A stretch of 64,000 bases of DNA from Verrucomicrobiales bacterium (lineage in GTDB: Bacteria; Verrucomicrobiota; Verrucomicrobiia; Verrucomicrobiales; DEV007), in contig JANQVJ010000037.1 of the NCBI GenBank assembly GCA_030730365.1, positions 24,648 through 88,647 of the forward strand, written 5' to 3'. The notes beneath the pieces are model-generated. The model searched no databases. It was not told where the DNA came from and saw only the letters and a program-made list of their open reading frames with translations. Positions 29,070 through 37,571 of the stretch are shown here, piece after piece. Position 1 is the first letter of the stretch; each line of letters begins with the position of its first letter. The position numbers and the translations under genes are program-made.

Positions 29070-30485
29070 TCACTCGTCGATCAGGCCCATCTCCTTGAGC
29101 TTGCGCTGCATCGTGCGTCGCGAGATCCCGAGAAGCCGTGCCGCTTCGGTGCGGTTGTCGGCGGTGCGTTCGAGGGCGAGACGGATCATCTTTTCCTCCA
29201 TTTCCCCCAGATTGAGATCGCCGTCGGAGAAAATATTTGCGGCAGCCGCCGGCGGAGCGGTGGCGTGGACCTGCGCCTTGGCCGGCTGGCGGAAATTGAG
29301 GAGAGAGTCGTCTTTGAGGAAGGGAGGAAGATGGCGCACCCCGATCTTCGTGGCGTTCGACATCACGACGCCGTGCTCGATGACGGTGCGCAGTTCGCGC
29401 ACGTTCCCCGGCCAGTCGTAGTCGTAGAGCGCCTGCATCGCCTCGGTCGTTAGTTCCATGAGAGCTTTACCGTTTTCTGCGGTGAACTCCCTGAGAAAGG
29501 CATCGACGAGCAGGATGATGTCTTCCTTGCGCTGCCGCAACGGCGGCATCATCAGTGAGACGACATTGAGCCGGAAGAAAAGATCGTCGCGGAAAGTGCC
29601 TTCGCGAACCATCTCGCTGAGGTCTTTGTTTGTCGCGGCGACGACACGGACATCGACTTTTAACGGTTTGTTAGATCCGAGCCGCTCGATGGTGCGTTCC
29701 CCGATGGCGCGGAGCAGTTTTACCTGAGTATTAAGATCGATCTCGCCGATCTCGTCGAGGAAGAGCGTCCCTCCATCCGCTTCTTCAAAGCGACCAATGC
29801 GCCGCTCGAGGGCTCCGGTAAAGGCGCCGCGTTCATGGCCGAAAAGTTCGCTCTCGAGGAGCTGTTCGCTGAGTGCGGCGCAGTGCACCGTGACGAGCTT
29901 CGACTTGGGCCGTCCGCTGAGATGATGAATGGCCCGGCCGACAAGCTCTTTACCCGTCCCGCTTTCTCCCTCGATGAGCACCGTCGCCCGCGTCGGAGCG
30001 ACCTGCCGGACGGTCTCAAAGATGGGCTGCATCGCGCCGGAGCGTCCGATGATGTTCTCGAGCCCGTAGCGATCCGTGACCTGGGCTTTGAGAGCGGCAT
30101 TCTCCTCCTCGACCTTGCGGCTGCGGACCGCGCGTTTGATTACAATCTCTAGCTCGTCGATATTGAGTGGCTTGCTGACGTAATCGTAGGCCCCTTTTTT
30201 CATCGCCTCGACCGCGACATCGACCGAGCCGTAGGCGGTCATGAGAATGCAGACTGGGGCCTTTGCCCGTGCGAGAGATCGCGTGATGAGATCCATCCCG
30301 TTTTCCCCGCCGAGACGCAGGTCAGTGAGCATGACATCGACCGATTCATTTTTCAGGATCTCCTCGGCCTCGGCAATATTCGCCGCGACATAAACATCAA
30401 ACTCGTCCTCAAGAGAAAGCCGCAACCCGTCGCGGGTATTTTTCTCGTCATCGACAATGAGGATAGTGTGTTCGGTGAAATTCAT
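29070..30485 (-). CDS. Sigma-54-dependent response regulator (NtrC family)
   Basis: A 471-residue bacterial enhancer-binding protein. Receiver domain: phosphorylation Asp55 (LTDLRLGG) and conserved Lys105. AAA+ domain: Walker A GESGTGKE (173-180), the sigma-54 contact loop GAFTGA (220-225) and the arginine-finger region [13 protein letters not shown] Fis-type helix-turn-helix lies at the C-terminus ([19 protein letters not shown]). It would activate RNA polymerase containing sigma-54 from distant sites. Its cognate kinase is the next gene upstream on the same strand (112-nt gap). Targets are not identified. Confidence 0.96.
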   Translation of the reverse strand: MNFTEHTILIVDDEKNTRDGLRLSLEDEFDVYVAANIAEAEEILKNESVDVMLTDLRLGGENGMDLITRSLARAKAPVCILMTAYGSVDVAVEAMKKGAYDYVSKPLNIDELEIVIKRAVRSRKVEEENAALKAQVTDRYGLENIIGRSGAMQPIFETVRQVAPTRATVLIEGESGTGKELVGRAIHHLSGRPKSKLVTVHCAALSEQLLESELFGHERGAFTGALERRIGRFEEADGGTLFLDEIGEIDLNTQVKLLRAIGERTIERLGSNKPLKVDVRVVAATNKDLSEMVREGTFRDDLFFRLNVVSLMMPPLRQRKEDIILLVDAFLREFTAENGKALMELTTEAMQALYDYDWPGNVRELRTVIEHGVVMSNATKIGVRHLPPFLKDDSLLNFRQPAKAQVHATAPPAAAANIFSDGDLNLGEMEEKMIRLALERTADNRTEAARLLGISRRTMQRKLKEMGLIDE

Positions 30486-30496
30486 TGGGAAGCTGG

Positions 30497-30562
30497 TTAG
30501 CTTTTAGCTAGTTAGGGTGAAAAAGATTTGGTTTTGGAGAAGGCTAAAAGGCTAAAAGCTAA
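30497..30562. repeat. Inverted repeat between kinase and regulator genes
   Basis: TTAGCTTTTAGC (30497-30508) and its exact complement GCTAAAAGCTAA (30551-30562) form a perfect 12-bp inverted repeat with a 42-nt loop, with extra CTAAAAGG copies near the right arm. It lies in the 112-nt gap between the histidine kinase and its response regulator. It could fold in the transcript and adjust their ratio, or act as a binding site. Confidence 0.7.
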
Positions 30563-30576
30563 TCGCTAAACAGCTC

Positions 30577-30591
30577 GGCGGCTCCGCCGCC
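30577..30591. other. Short GC hairpin just after the kinase gene
   Basis: GGCGGC-TCC-GCCGCC is a perfect 6-bp stem with a 3-base loop, directly downstream of the leftward kinase gene stop (30598). There is no T-run, so it is an RNA structure of unknown effect rather than a clear terminator. It may attenuate transcription into the regulator gene. Confidence 0.4.
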
Positions 30592-30597
30592 TCGCCG

Positions 30598-31788
30598 CTA
30601 AACATCGATAACTTTCGAGTCCGACTTCGTGGGGAGGAATCGCATGAGTCGTTCCGCGCGGGGGAGGAAAACGCTCACCTCGGTCCCGATCCCTTCGCGA
30701 CTTTTAAATTCCACTTCGCCGCCGTGGTCGTGGATGATGCGATGGACGATGAGCAGGCCCAGGCCGGACCCTGTCTTCTTGGTGGTGTAATAGGGTTCGA
30801 AAACCCGACTGACCTGATCGGGCGGAATCCCGGGGCCGTTGTCAGCAAAGGTGATGAAGACATTTTCATCATTGCAGCCGGTTCGTATCGTCAGTTCACC
30901 ACTCGAGCCCATCGCCTGGCAACTGTTGCGGATGAGATTGTAGAAGACCTGCTTCAGCTGATCCTGATCGACGTGGAGGAGGGGAAGTTCGTCTTTCAGC
31001 TCGAGGGTCACGGCGATGCGGCGGTCGGCGAGCTCGGGTCCGATGAAGGTGAGTGCCTCGTTGATGAGGTCGTTTAGGTCTGTTGTCTGAGGATTCGGGC
31101 GCGAGGGCCGCACCGCGTTAAGGAATTTCTCGACGATGAAGTCGAGGCGTTTGATCTCGTTCCTCGCGATCTCAAGTGACTCGAGCAGCTCCGTCGCGAG
31201 GGCGGGATCGACCTGCTTTTTCACCTTCCGCTCGACGACCTGGAGATGAATGTTGAGGGAATTCAGCGGATTCCCAATTTCGTGGGCGACGCCGGCGGCA
31301 AGACTCTTGACTGCCTCGATCTTTTCGGATTCGATCTCCTTGATCTGCCGTTCGCGGGTCCGCGTGTTGTCCCGCAGGATGATGACATATCCGACGAGAT
31401 GCTCGGCATCGGGTAGCCCGGCATCCTGACTCGCGAGCGGGGCGATGTAGAAATTGAGATAACGCAGCTCGGGGTAACGCACGACGAGATCGCGGTTCAC
31501 GACGCCGCCCGTTCCCGTCACCTCGGGCCAGTCTATCCCAGGAAAAAGGTCCGAGACTTTACCGCGGATTGCCTTTTTCGGGTCCAGACCGAAGAAGTCG
31601 CAGGCCGCCTGATTGATGTAGTGAATGGAATCGCGCGCGCCCGTCACAATGATGCCCTCGCGCAGCACTTCGAAGACTTTTTCAAGGAATCCCTTTTCCT
31701 GAACGATCTGCAAGACGATGCGCTGGATCGCCTCGGGCTCGAGCTTGTCGAGCCGGTCAATTAATCTGTCGATAATGCCGGGATTCAT
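30598..31788 (-). CDS. PAS-domain sensor histidine kinase (NtrB-like)
   Basis: A 396-residue cytoplasmic kinase. A PAS-type sensor (about residues 30-145) contains VLREGIIVTGARDSIHYINQAACDFFGLDP. The dimerisation box has His169 in GVAHEIGNPLNSL. The ATP-binding domain follows, with N-box LIRNSCQAM and G-box DNGPGI and GSGLGL. No transmembrane helix, so it senses an internal signal. Its start (ATG 31788, MNPGIIDRLIDRLDK) is preferred over the longer frame, which is shadow of cutA. It is divergent from cutA and presumably phosphorylates the sigma-54 regulator downstream. Confidence 0.93.
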   Translation of the reverse strand: MNPGIIDRLIDRLDKLEPEAIQRIVLQIVQEKGFLEKVFEVLREGIIVTGARDSIHYINQAACDFFGLDPKKAIRGKVSDLFPGIDWPEVTGTGGVVNRDLVVRYPELRYLNFYIAPLASQDAGLPDAEHLVGYVIILRDNTRTRERQIKEIESEKIEAVKSLAAGVAHEIGNPLNSLNIHLQVVERKVKKQVDPALATELLESLEIARNEIKRLDFIVEKFLNAVRPSRPNPQTTDLNDLINEALTFIGPELADRRIAVTLELKDELPLLHVDQDQLKQVFYNLIRNSCQAMGSSGELTIRTGCNDENVFITFADNGPGIPPDQVSRVFEPYYTTKKTGSGLGLLIVHRIIHDHGGEVEFKSREGIGTEVSVFLPRAERLMRFLPTKSDSKVIDV

Positions 31789-31845
31789 TGGGAGTCGGGA
31801 GTCACGGCTGATTGTAGGATTGGTGGTTTGGTGCGAAGCTAAGGG

Positions 31846-32223
31846 ATGATCGAGAGACAAAACGGCACCAGTGAAGACATTATAACCCTGATTACGACCT
31901 TTGCGGATGCCGAAACCGCGAGACAAATTGGCACACAATTGGTCGAGTCGCAACTGGTGGCTTGTGTCAACGTGCTCCCGGGAGTGGAATCGATCTTCCG
32001 CTGGCAGGGCGAGGTGCAGCTCGATGCCGAGGCCATTGCCCTCATTAAGACAACGCGGGGACGGCTCGAGGAGCTCGAGGCCTGGCTGCAGACGTACCAT
32101 CCCTACGAGGTCCCCGAGATACTTGTCCTCACTCCCGAATCGGGCTCGGCGCGTTACCTTCAGTGGGTGCGGGAAAGTGTCGGTTCCGGGGGTGAAACGG
32201 CGTTGGACAAAGCCCGTTCCTGA
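31846..32223 (+). CDS. cutA: CutA1-type divalent-ion tolerance protein
   Basis: A 125-residue CutA protein with the family stretches LITTFADAETARQIGTQLVESQLVACVNVLPGVESIFRWQGEVQLD and HPYEVPEIL. CutA forms a very stable trimer with a ferredoxin-like fold; its role in metal tolerance is disputed. The length is normal. The ATG (31846) lies 57 nt from the divergent kinase start. It is followed after 96 nt by aspartate kinase; no sign of coupling. Confidence 0.93.
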   Translation: MIERQNGTSEDIITLITTFADAETARQIGTQLVESQLVACVNVLPGVESIFRWQGEVQLDAEAIALIKTTRGRLEELEAWLQTYHPYEVPEILVLTPESGSARYLQWVRESVGSGGETALDKARS

Positions 32224-32319
32224 GGCATAAGTCTCCCCCGCGATTTCGGCCCTGACTACGACGGACATCCCGGGGCCTGGTAACTTGAAACCTGAAACTT
32301 TAATCTTCAAACTCCCCCA

Positions 32320-33546
32320 GTGAGTCTCATCGTCCAAAAATACGGCGGCACCTCGGTCGGCACCCCCGAGCGCATCATGAATGTCGCGCGGAAGATCATC
32401 GAGACGCGTGATGCGGGGAATCAGGTCATCGCGGTTGTCTCGGCCATGGCCGGCGTCACGAATCGCCTCATCGAACTCGCCGAACAAGTCACGGGCGAAG
32501 GCAAGCACCCCACCGAGCGGGAGATGGACGTGCTTCTCTCGACCGGCGAGCAGACCACCATCGCCCTCACGGCGATGGCGCTCAATGCGATGGGGGCAAA
32601 AGCCGTTTCCCTCACCGGCGCCCAGGCCGGGATCGAGACAGATGGAGTCCACACCAAGGCCCGCATTTCAAACATCTCGCCGGCCGGCGTCCACGCGCTC
32701 CTCGACGACGGGAACATCGTTATCCTTGCCGGATTCCAGGGGAAAACGGCCGATGGCAAAATCACGACGCTCGGTCGCGGCGGATCCGATCTTACGGCCA
32801 TCGCGATGGCGGCGGCGGTCGATGCCGACCTTTGCCAGATCTTCACCGACGTCGACGGCGTCTACACCTGCGATCCCCGTGTCGTTCCCGAAGCGAAAAA
32901 GATCGAGGAGATCAGCTACGACGAACTCCTCGAAATGGCGAGCTCGGGCACCAAGGTGATGCAGTCGCGCTCCGTCGAGTTTGCCAAAAAATTCGGGGTT
33001 CGTTTTGAAGTCCGCAGCAGTCTTAATAACAATCCTGGAACCCTAGTCAGAGAAGAAACCATGAGCATGGAATCCGTAGTCATCCGAGGAGTCAGCCTCG
33101 AGCGAGCCCAGGCGAAAGTGACCATCGCCGGCGTGCGCGATCTTCCCGGAACCGCCGGAAAAATCTTCGGAGCCGTCGCCGCTGCGAACATCCTCGTCGA
33201 CATGATCGTCCAGAATGTCTCGAAGACAGGCATCACCGACATTTCCTTCACCGTCCACAAAGACGACGTCACCAAGGCCGAGGCTGCTCTGAAACCTGTC
33301 CTCGCTGATCTCGGCGAAGGCGTTTCCCTCGAGGCGCAGGACGGCATTGCCAAACTCAGCGTCGTCGGCATCGGGATGCGTTCGCACTCCGGCGTAGCCG
33401 CCGAAATGTTTCAGGCTCTTTCCTCAGCCGGGATCAATATTGAGATGATCTCCACTTCCGAGATCAAAATCACCGTGACCGTCGCCGAAGATAAAATCGA
33501 CGCCGCCGCGAAGGTGACCCACGCCGCTTTCGGGCTGGGGGAGTGA
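32320..33546 (+). CDS. lysC: Aspartate kinase
   Basis: A 408-residue aspartokinase catalysing the first step of lysine, threonine and methionine synthesis. It has the N-terminal kinase motif KYGGTSVGTPERI, the FTDVDGVYTCDPR region near residue 185, and two C-terminal ACT domains (beginning near residue 265) that bind feedback effectors. The start is a GTG, with a CCCCCA run before it and no strong ribosome site. It stands alone as the single-function, about 400-residue type. Upstream 96 nt contain no recognisable lysine riboswitch. Confidence 0.95.
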   Translation: MSLIVQKYGGTSVGTPERIMNVARKIIETRDAGNQVIAVVSAMAGVTNRLIELAEQVTGEGKHPTEREMDVLLSTGEQTTIALTAMALNAMGAKAVSLTGAQAGIETDGVHTKARISNISPAGVHALLDDGNIVILAGFQGKTADGKITTLGRGGSDLTAIAMAAAVDADLCQIFTDVDGVYTCDPRVVPEAKKIEEISYDELLEMASSGTKVMQSRSVEFAKKFGVRFEVRSSLNNNPGTLVREETMSMESVVIRGVSLERAQAKVTIAGVRDLPGTAGKIFGAVAAANILVDMIVQNVSKTGITDISFTVHKDDVTKAEAALKPVLADLGEGVSLEAQDGIAKLSVVGIGMRSHSGVAAEMFQALSSAGINIEMISTSEIKITVTVAEDKIDAAAKVTHAAFGLGE

Positions 33547-33553
33547 GGGGTGG

Positions 33554-33866
33554 TTAAGCTAATTCCCCTGCTCCCTTTAGAATGGCGGCGCGAAGGGAAG
33601 GTGTCATCCAGAAACGAGCTTCCCTATCGAGTCGGTCTAGAGATGGCGCGACGGACGCAATCAGTGACTCATGTCGTGCTCGGATGAGGATGCCAAGTAT
33701 CAGGGAATTCGAGATTCACGAAGCGGTTATCAGAATCCGCGAGACGCTGAAATTCCATCTTCACTTCTGGGGGCGCTATTGCTTCGCCAAAAAGATCGAG
33801 CAGCAATCACTCCTGTTTCAGGAGGCAAATGTTGAGAATAACAGAAGTGCCTGCGACGACAATCAC
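33554..33866 (-). pseudogene. Decayed PIN-type toxin (DUF3368) with in-frame stop and deletion
   Basis: Starting at GTG 33866, which overlaps the antitoxin stop as GTGA, the frame reads MIVVAGTSVILNICLLKQE, a TGA, then LLLDLFGEAIAPPEV, the start of a DUF3368 PIN domain. The first catalytic aspartate of the usual DTSP motif is a glycine here. The frame is lost after FVNLEFPD. In the next frame LGILIRARHESLIASV...SLRAAILKGAGELA is a clear DUF3368 C-terminus. The total is 313 nt against about 160 codons normally, so about 55-60 residues in the middle, including the remaining acidic active site, are missing. A nonfunctional toxin remnant. Confidence 0.8.
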
Positions 33867-34102
33867 CTGACGTCCAGCGAGCGGAGTGTTTCGAGATCTT
33901 TTTCCTGCATCTCTTCCGTGTAGGAAGGAATCCTGCGCAGGTAAAGGGCTTCGTCAAAGTCTCGTCGGCTCACTCGGGCGGCATCTGCCGCCAATTGTCG
34001 GGAGAGATGACCCGCTGCGTAGGCACCGCACGCGAGGTCCAAGAGGATATCACCTTCCGCTTTTTCTCGTAGCGCGGGCAGGTCTGGAAGGGTGATCTTC
34101 AT
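33863..34102 (-). CDS. UPF0175 family antitoxin-like protein
   Basis: A 79-residue protein matching UPF0175: LLDLACGAYAAGHLSRQLAADAARVSRRDFDEAL is the ribbon/helix-turn-helix-like region, and YTEEMQEKDLETLRSL the usual C-terminal helix. In other genomes it precedes a DUF3368 PIN toxin as a toxin-antitoxin pair, and here the stop overlaps the start of the decayed toxin (GTGA). The gene appears intact. I take the ATG at 34102, because the longer frame to the right is shadow of the sulfatase promoter region. Confidence 0.8.
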   Translation of the reverse strand: MKITLPDLPALREKAEGDILLDLACGAYAAGHLSRQLAADAARVSRRDFDEALYLRRIPSYTEEMQEKDLETLRSLDVR

Positions 34103-34237
34103 CCAGCGTAATCTAAGCCCGCCGTGAAGGTGCGCGAAGAGTAACATTGGACGCGGATTTTTGCTTTTGCTCTCCCCCCCCGCAAGTCCCGCCATTCGCG
34201 TCTTGCCTCGCGCCTCGCGACGTGCGAGTTCTGGGGG

Positions 34238-36124
34238 ATGCGAAACTGGTCTTTTCTCTTTCTCCTCCTCGCGGCGGTGCTCCCGGCAGTCCCGGCGCGG
34301 GCTCAGGAGCGTCCGAACATTCTCTGGATCTCGGCCGAGGACATCAGCGCCCATCTCGGCTGCTACGGCGATCCTTACGCGATCACTCCCCATCTCGACG
34401 CGCTCGCGGAGGAGGGAGTGCGCTACTCGCATGCCTACACCACGGCCGGAGTCTGTGCGCCGTGCCGGTCGGGCATCATCACGGGGATGTATCAGAACTC
34501 CATCGGGACGCACCACATGCGCTGCAACGCCACCCTGCCCGACTGGCTGAAGCCCTTCCCTATTTATTTCCGAGAGGCAGGATATTACTGCACGAACAAC
34601 TCGAAGACCGACTACCAGTTCAGCAAGCCGTCACCGCGTGAGATCTGGGACGATTCTTCGGCCAAGGCACATTGGAAAAATCGCAAACCGGGGCAGCCTT
34701 TTTTTGCCGTCTTCAACTTTACCGGCTGCCACGAGAGCGGGATCGAGGACAAGACGAAATACGAAGCGGTCACCAAAGACCTCACCGCAGAGCAGCGACA
34801 GGATCCGGCCGCCTTTGAAAATCTGCCGCCCTACTACCCCGACACGCCCGCGGTGCGCGAGGACTGGAAGCGCAACTACGAGCTCATCACCGCGCTGGAC
34901 GCGCGGGCCGGAGAGCTCATCCGCGAGCTGAAAGAGGCCGGCGAATGGGAGAACACGATCGTGATGTTCTGGTCCGATCACGGGATTGGCCTGCCTCGCG
35001 CGAAACGCTGGCTCTATGATTCCGGCACGCACATTCCGCTCATCGTGCGCTTTCCCGAATCGCTCCAGGCCTACTCGCCGCAGGGTCCGGGTGAGGTCAA
35101 TGATCGGCTCGTCAGCTCGATTGACTTCGGTCCGACGATGCTGCACCTGAGCGGCATCCCCGTGCCCGAGACGATGCAGGGCGTCTCCTTCGTGCGAGAC
35201 GAGGGCGAGCGCGGTTACGTCTACGGGGCGCGCGATCGCATGGACGAGCGCTACGACATCATCCGCGCGGTGCGGGATCATCGTTACCGCTACATCCGGA
35301 ACTTCGAACCGCTCAAGCCCTACTACCAGTTCATGAACACCCCCGAAAAGGGCGCGACGATGCGCGAGATCCGCAAGGCGGAAAAAGCAGGCGAACTCAC
35401 GGAGGAGATGGCCCTTTTCTCCGCCGCACGAAAGCCGGTCGAAGAGCTCTACGACCTCGAGAACGACCCTCACGAGACCCGCAACCTCGCTACGGATCCC
35501 GGGCACGCGGAAGTCGTCGAGGAACTGCGTGGAGCGCTGCGGGACTGGCAGTTGCAAATCGGCGATCTCGGCCTGATGCCCGAATCCGAGATCCTGCGCC
35601 GCGAAAAAGCGGCCGGGTCTGCCTTTGCCATTCTTCACGGCGGGACCGATCAGAATGAGTTGATCGATACGCTCACGACTGTGGCGACGCAGGCATCGGA
35701 TGGACCGGAGCGCATTCCCGAACTTATCGAAGCCCTCGACCACGGCGACGCGTCGGTACGCTACTGGGGGGCGACGGGGCTGGGTAACTTCGCCGGTGAA
35801 AGCAGGGGCGCCCGCGGAGTCATGGCCGCGCTGAGCGAGGGGCTCGATGATGATTCGCCCGCCGTCGCGATCGCCTCGGCGCGCGCGCTCTGTCGCATGG
35901 GGCTGACCGACAGGGGGCTTGCCGCGCTCGAAGCGCATCTTTCCGGCGACAATGAATGGGCGCGGCTTGAAGCCATCATCGTTCTCGATGAACTTGAGGA
36001 GACGGCCCGCCCCTCACTCGCGGTGATGCAGCACGCTCTCAAAGAACAGCCTAACCAATACATTGTCAGGGCGGCGAACAAGGCGGTCAACGACCTGCTC
36101 GGAACGGAGAACCGTGTTCCCTGA
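34238..36124 (+). CDS. Secreted sulfatase with C-terminal HEAT repeats
   Basis: A 628-residue sulfatase. A signal peptide (1-22, ending AQE) precedes NILWISAEDISAHLGCYG, the metal site. The FGly motif is CAPCR with Cys73 (a second Cys at the X position is unusual), followed by LITGMYQNSIG-type sequence. The catalytic domain runs to about residue 450 and includes SDHG. Residues about 475-620 are HEAT-like repeats (RIPELIEALDHGDASVRYWGATGLGN and similar). Such HEAT-tailed sulfatases occur in Planctomycetes and Verrucomicrobia; the tail may bind substrate or protein. It is followed at 7 nt by the MobA-FdhD gene. Confidence 0.9.
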   Translation: MRNWSFLFLLLAAVLPAVPARAQERPNILWISAEDISAHLGCYGDPYAITPHLDALAEEGVRYSHAYTTAGVCAPCRSGIITGMYQNSIGTHHMRCNATLPDWLKPFPIYFREAGYYCTNNSKTDYQFSKPSPREIWDDSSAKAHWKNRKPGQPFFAVFNFTGCHESGIEDKTKYEAVTKDLTAEQRQDPAAFENLPPYYPDTPAVREDWKRNYELITALDARAGELIRELKEAGEWENTIVMFWSDHGIGLPRAKRWLYDSGTHIPLIVRFPESLQAYSPQGPGEVNDRLVSSIDFGPTMLHLSGIPVPETMQGVSFVRDEGERGYVYGARDRMDERYDIIRAVRDHRYRYIRNFEPLKPYYQFMNTPEKGATMREIRKAEKAGELTEEMALFSAARKPVEELYDLENDPHETRNLATDPGHAEVVEELRGALRDWQLQIGDLGLMPESEILRREKAAGSAFAILHGGTDQNELIDTLTTVATQASDGPERIPELIEALDHGDASVRYWGATGLGNFAGESRGARGVMAALSEGLDDDSPAVAIASARALCRMGLTDRGLAALEAHLSGDNEWARLEAIIVLDELEETARPSLAVMQHALKEQPNQYIVRAANKAVNDLLGTENRVP

Positions 36125-36131
36125 TTTACGA

Positions 36132-37523
36132 ATGACGCCCCCCTTGCATTTCGATGCCGCTCTTCTCGCAGGCGGACGCTCGACGCGGTTTATGGCGGAT
36201 AAAGCCTTCCTCGACTGGCGGGGGCGACCGCTCTATGTCGCCCAGTTGCGCAAGCTCGCCGCGCTCGAGCCCGACCGCCTCTGGCTCTCGACGAATGCCG
36301 AGCAGGCCTTTCCCGACATCCTCGCGGGCGTGGAGCGTATCATCGACGATGAGCCCGATCTCGGCCCGCTCGGGGGGTTGCGGGCGGTGCTGCGTCGGAG
36401 TGAAGCTCCCTTTGTCCTTGTCCTCGCGGTCGATCTGCCGCTCATGGAAACGGCTTTTCTTTCTCTCCTGATTGAGTCGGGGAAAGGCCTCGCCCCCCGG
36501 TCCGCCCGCGGCTGGGAACCGCTCGCGGCGCTTTACCCGAGAGAGGCGATGCTCGCCCTGATCGAGTCCACCCTGGCGACCGGGCGTCGCCGCATGCAGG
36601 ACCTCCTCGACGAAGCGGAGTCACTGGGACTCATCGAGCCGCTTCCGCTGCCAGAGCAAAGCGCCTGTTTTTTTGCCAATCTCAATTCGCCTGACGATCT
36701 CCTCACGATCGAGCAGGGTCTGTGCGACGAGGCGGCCGTGTTGCGTCGTTTCCGCCTCGGGACCGGCTACGTGGAAGTGACCGATCGAGTCGCCTCGGAG
36801 GAGCCGCTCGAGATCCGGGTCAATGGCACCAGCGTCGCGGTGACGATGCGCACCCCGGGGCACGATGACGAACTCGCCACCGGATTCCTCTTCACCGAGA
36901 GCCTCATCACGCGGTCCGACGAAATCGCCGAGATCGTCCACTGTCCCGACGTCGATCCCGAGGGCATCGGCAACACCCTCGACGTGCGACTGCGCGCCGA
37001 GCCCGATCTCGCGAGCCTGACCCGCCATGTCTTCACCTCGAGTAGCTGCGGCGTCTGTGGCAAGGCGACGATAGAATCCGTCTTCCAGCATTTTCCTCCA
37101 GTGCAGAGGGCGCGGATTCCGGAAGCTGGACTGCTCCTGAGTCTCCCTTCCAAACTTCGCGAAGCGCAGGAGACCTTTGACCGCACCGGCGGACTGCACG
37201 CTTCGGCTCTCTTCGACGGGGAGGGAAATCTCCTTCTCTTGCGGGAGGATGTCGGACGCCACAACGCCCTCGACAAGGTCATCGGCCATGCCTTGCAAAA
37301 AGAAATACCGCTGAGTGAGGTGGTCTTGTTAGTAAGCGGCCGCATCTCCTTCGAGCTCATGCAAAAGGCCCTCGCCGCCCGCATCCCTGTCGTCGCGGGT
37401 ATCTCCGCCCCTAGCAGTCTCGCCGTGAAGCTGGCGCGCGAGAGTGGCCAGGTCCTCGTCGGATTCCTGCGGGAAAAAGGGTTCAATCTTTATTCGGGCG
37501 ATGACCCTGCGTCATCACGCTGA
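36132..37523 (+). CDS. MobA-FdhD fusion: molybdenum cofactor guanylyltransferase / FDH sulfurtransferase
   Basis: A 463-residue bifunctional protein. Residues 1-200 are MobA-like: LLAGGRSTRFMADKAFLDW (nucleotide-binding loop) and Asp101 in LAVDLPLM. It would add GMP to molybdopterin. Residues about 210-460 are FdhD: VNGTSVAVTMRTPGHDDELATGFLFTE and the sulfur-transfer cysteines Cys306 and Cys309 (SSCGVCG). FdhD passes sulfur to the bis-MGD cofactor of formate dehydrogenase. The two halves act in one pathway. No formate dehydrogenase or other Mo gene is in the window. The start ATG at 36132 lies 7 nt after the sulfatase stop. Confidence 0.9.
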   Translation: MTPPLHFDAALLAGGRSTRFMADKAFLDWRGRPLYVAQLRKLAALEPDRLWLSTNAEQAFPDILAGVERIIDDEPDLGPLGGLRAVLRRSEAPFVLVLAVDLPLMETAFLSLLIESGKGLAPRSARGWEPLAALYPREAMLALIESTLATGRRRMQDLLDEAESLGLIEPLPLPEQSACFFANLNSPDDLLTIEQGLCDEAAVLRRFRLGTGYVEVTDRVASEEPLEIRVNGTSVAVTMRTPGHDDELATGFLFTESLITRSDEIAEIVHCPDVDPEGIGNTLDVRLRAEPDLASLTRHVFTSSSCGVCGKATIESVFQHFPPVQRARIPEAGLLLSLPSKLREAQETFDRTGGLHASALFDGEGNLLLLREDVGRHNALDKVIGHALQKEIPLSEVVLLVSGRISFELMQKALAARIPVVAGISAPSSLAVKLARESGQVLVGFLREKGFNLYSGDDPASSR

Positions 37524-37571
37524 CGCTTTTCGGATGAAGACAGTCGTCTCTGTGCGTAGGGTCTGGGTCAC

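Noticed and set aside
32224..32319. Possible lysine riboswitch before aspartate kinase
   Set aside because: The 96-nt gap is too short and shows none of the conserved lysine-riboswitch core elements.
33582..33923. 113-codon plus-strand frame over the toxin remnant
   Set aside because: The minus strand matches DUF3368 in two pieces, which explains this interval better.
34631..35938. 435-codon minus-strand frame opposite the HEAT sulfatase
   Set aside because: Antisense shadow; the sulfatase has complete active-site motifs.
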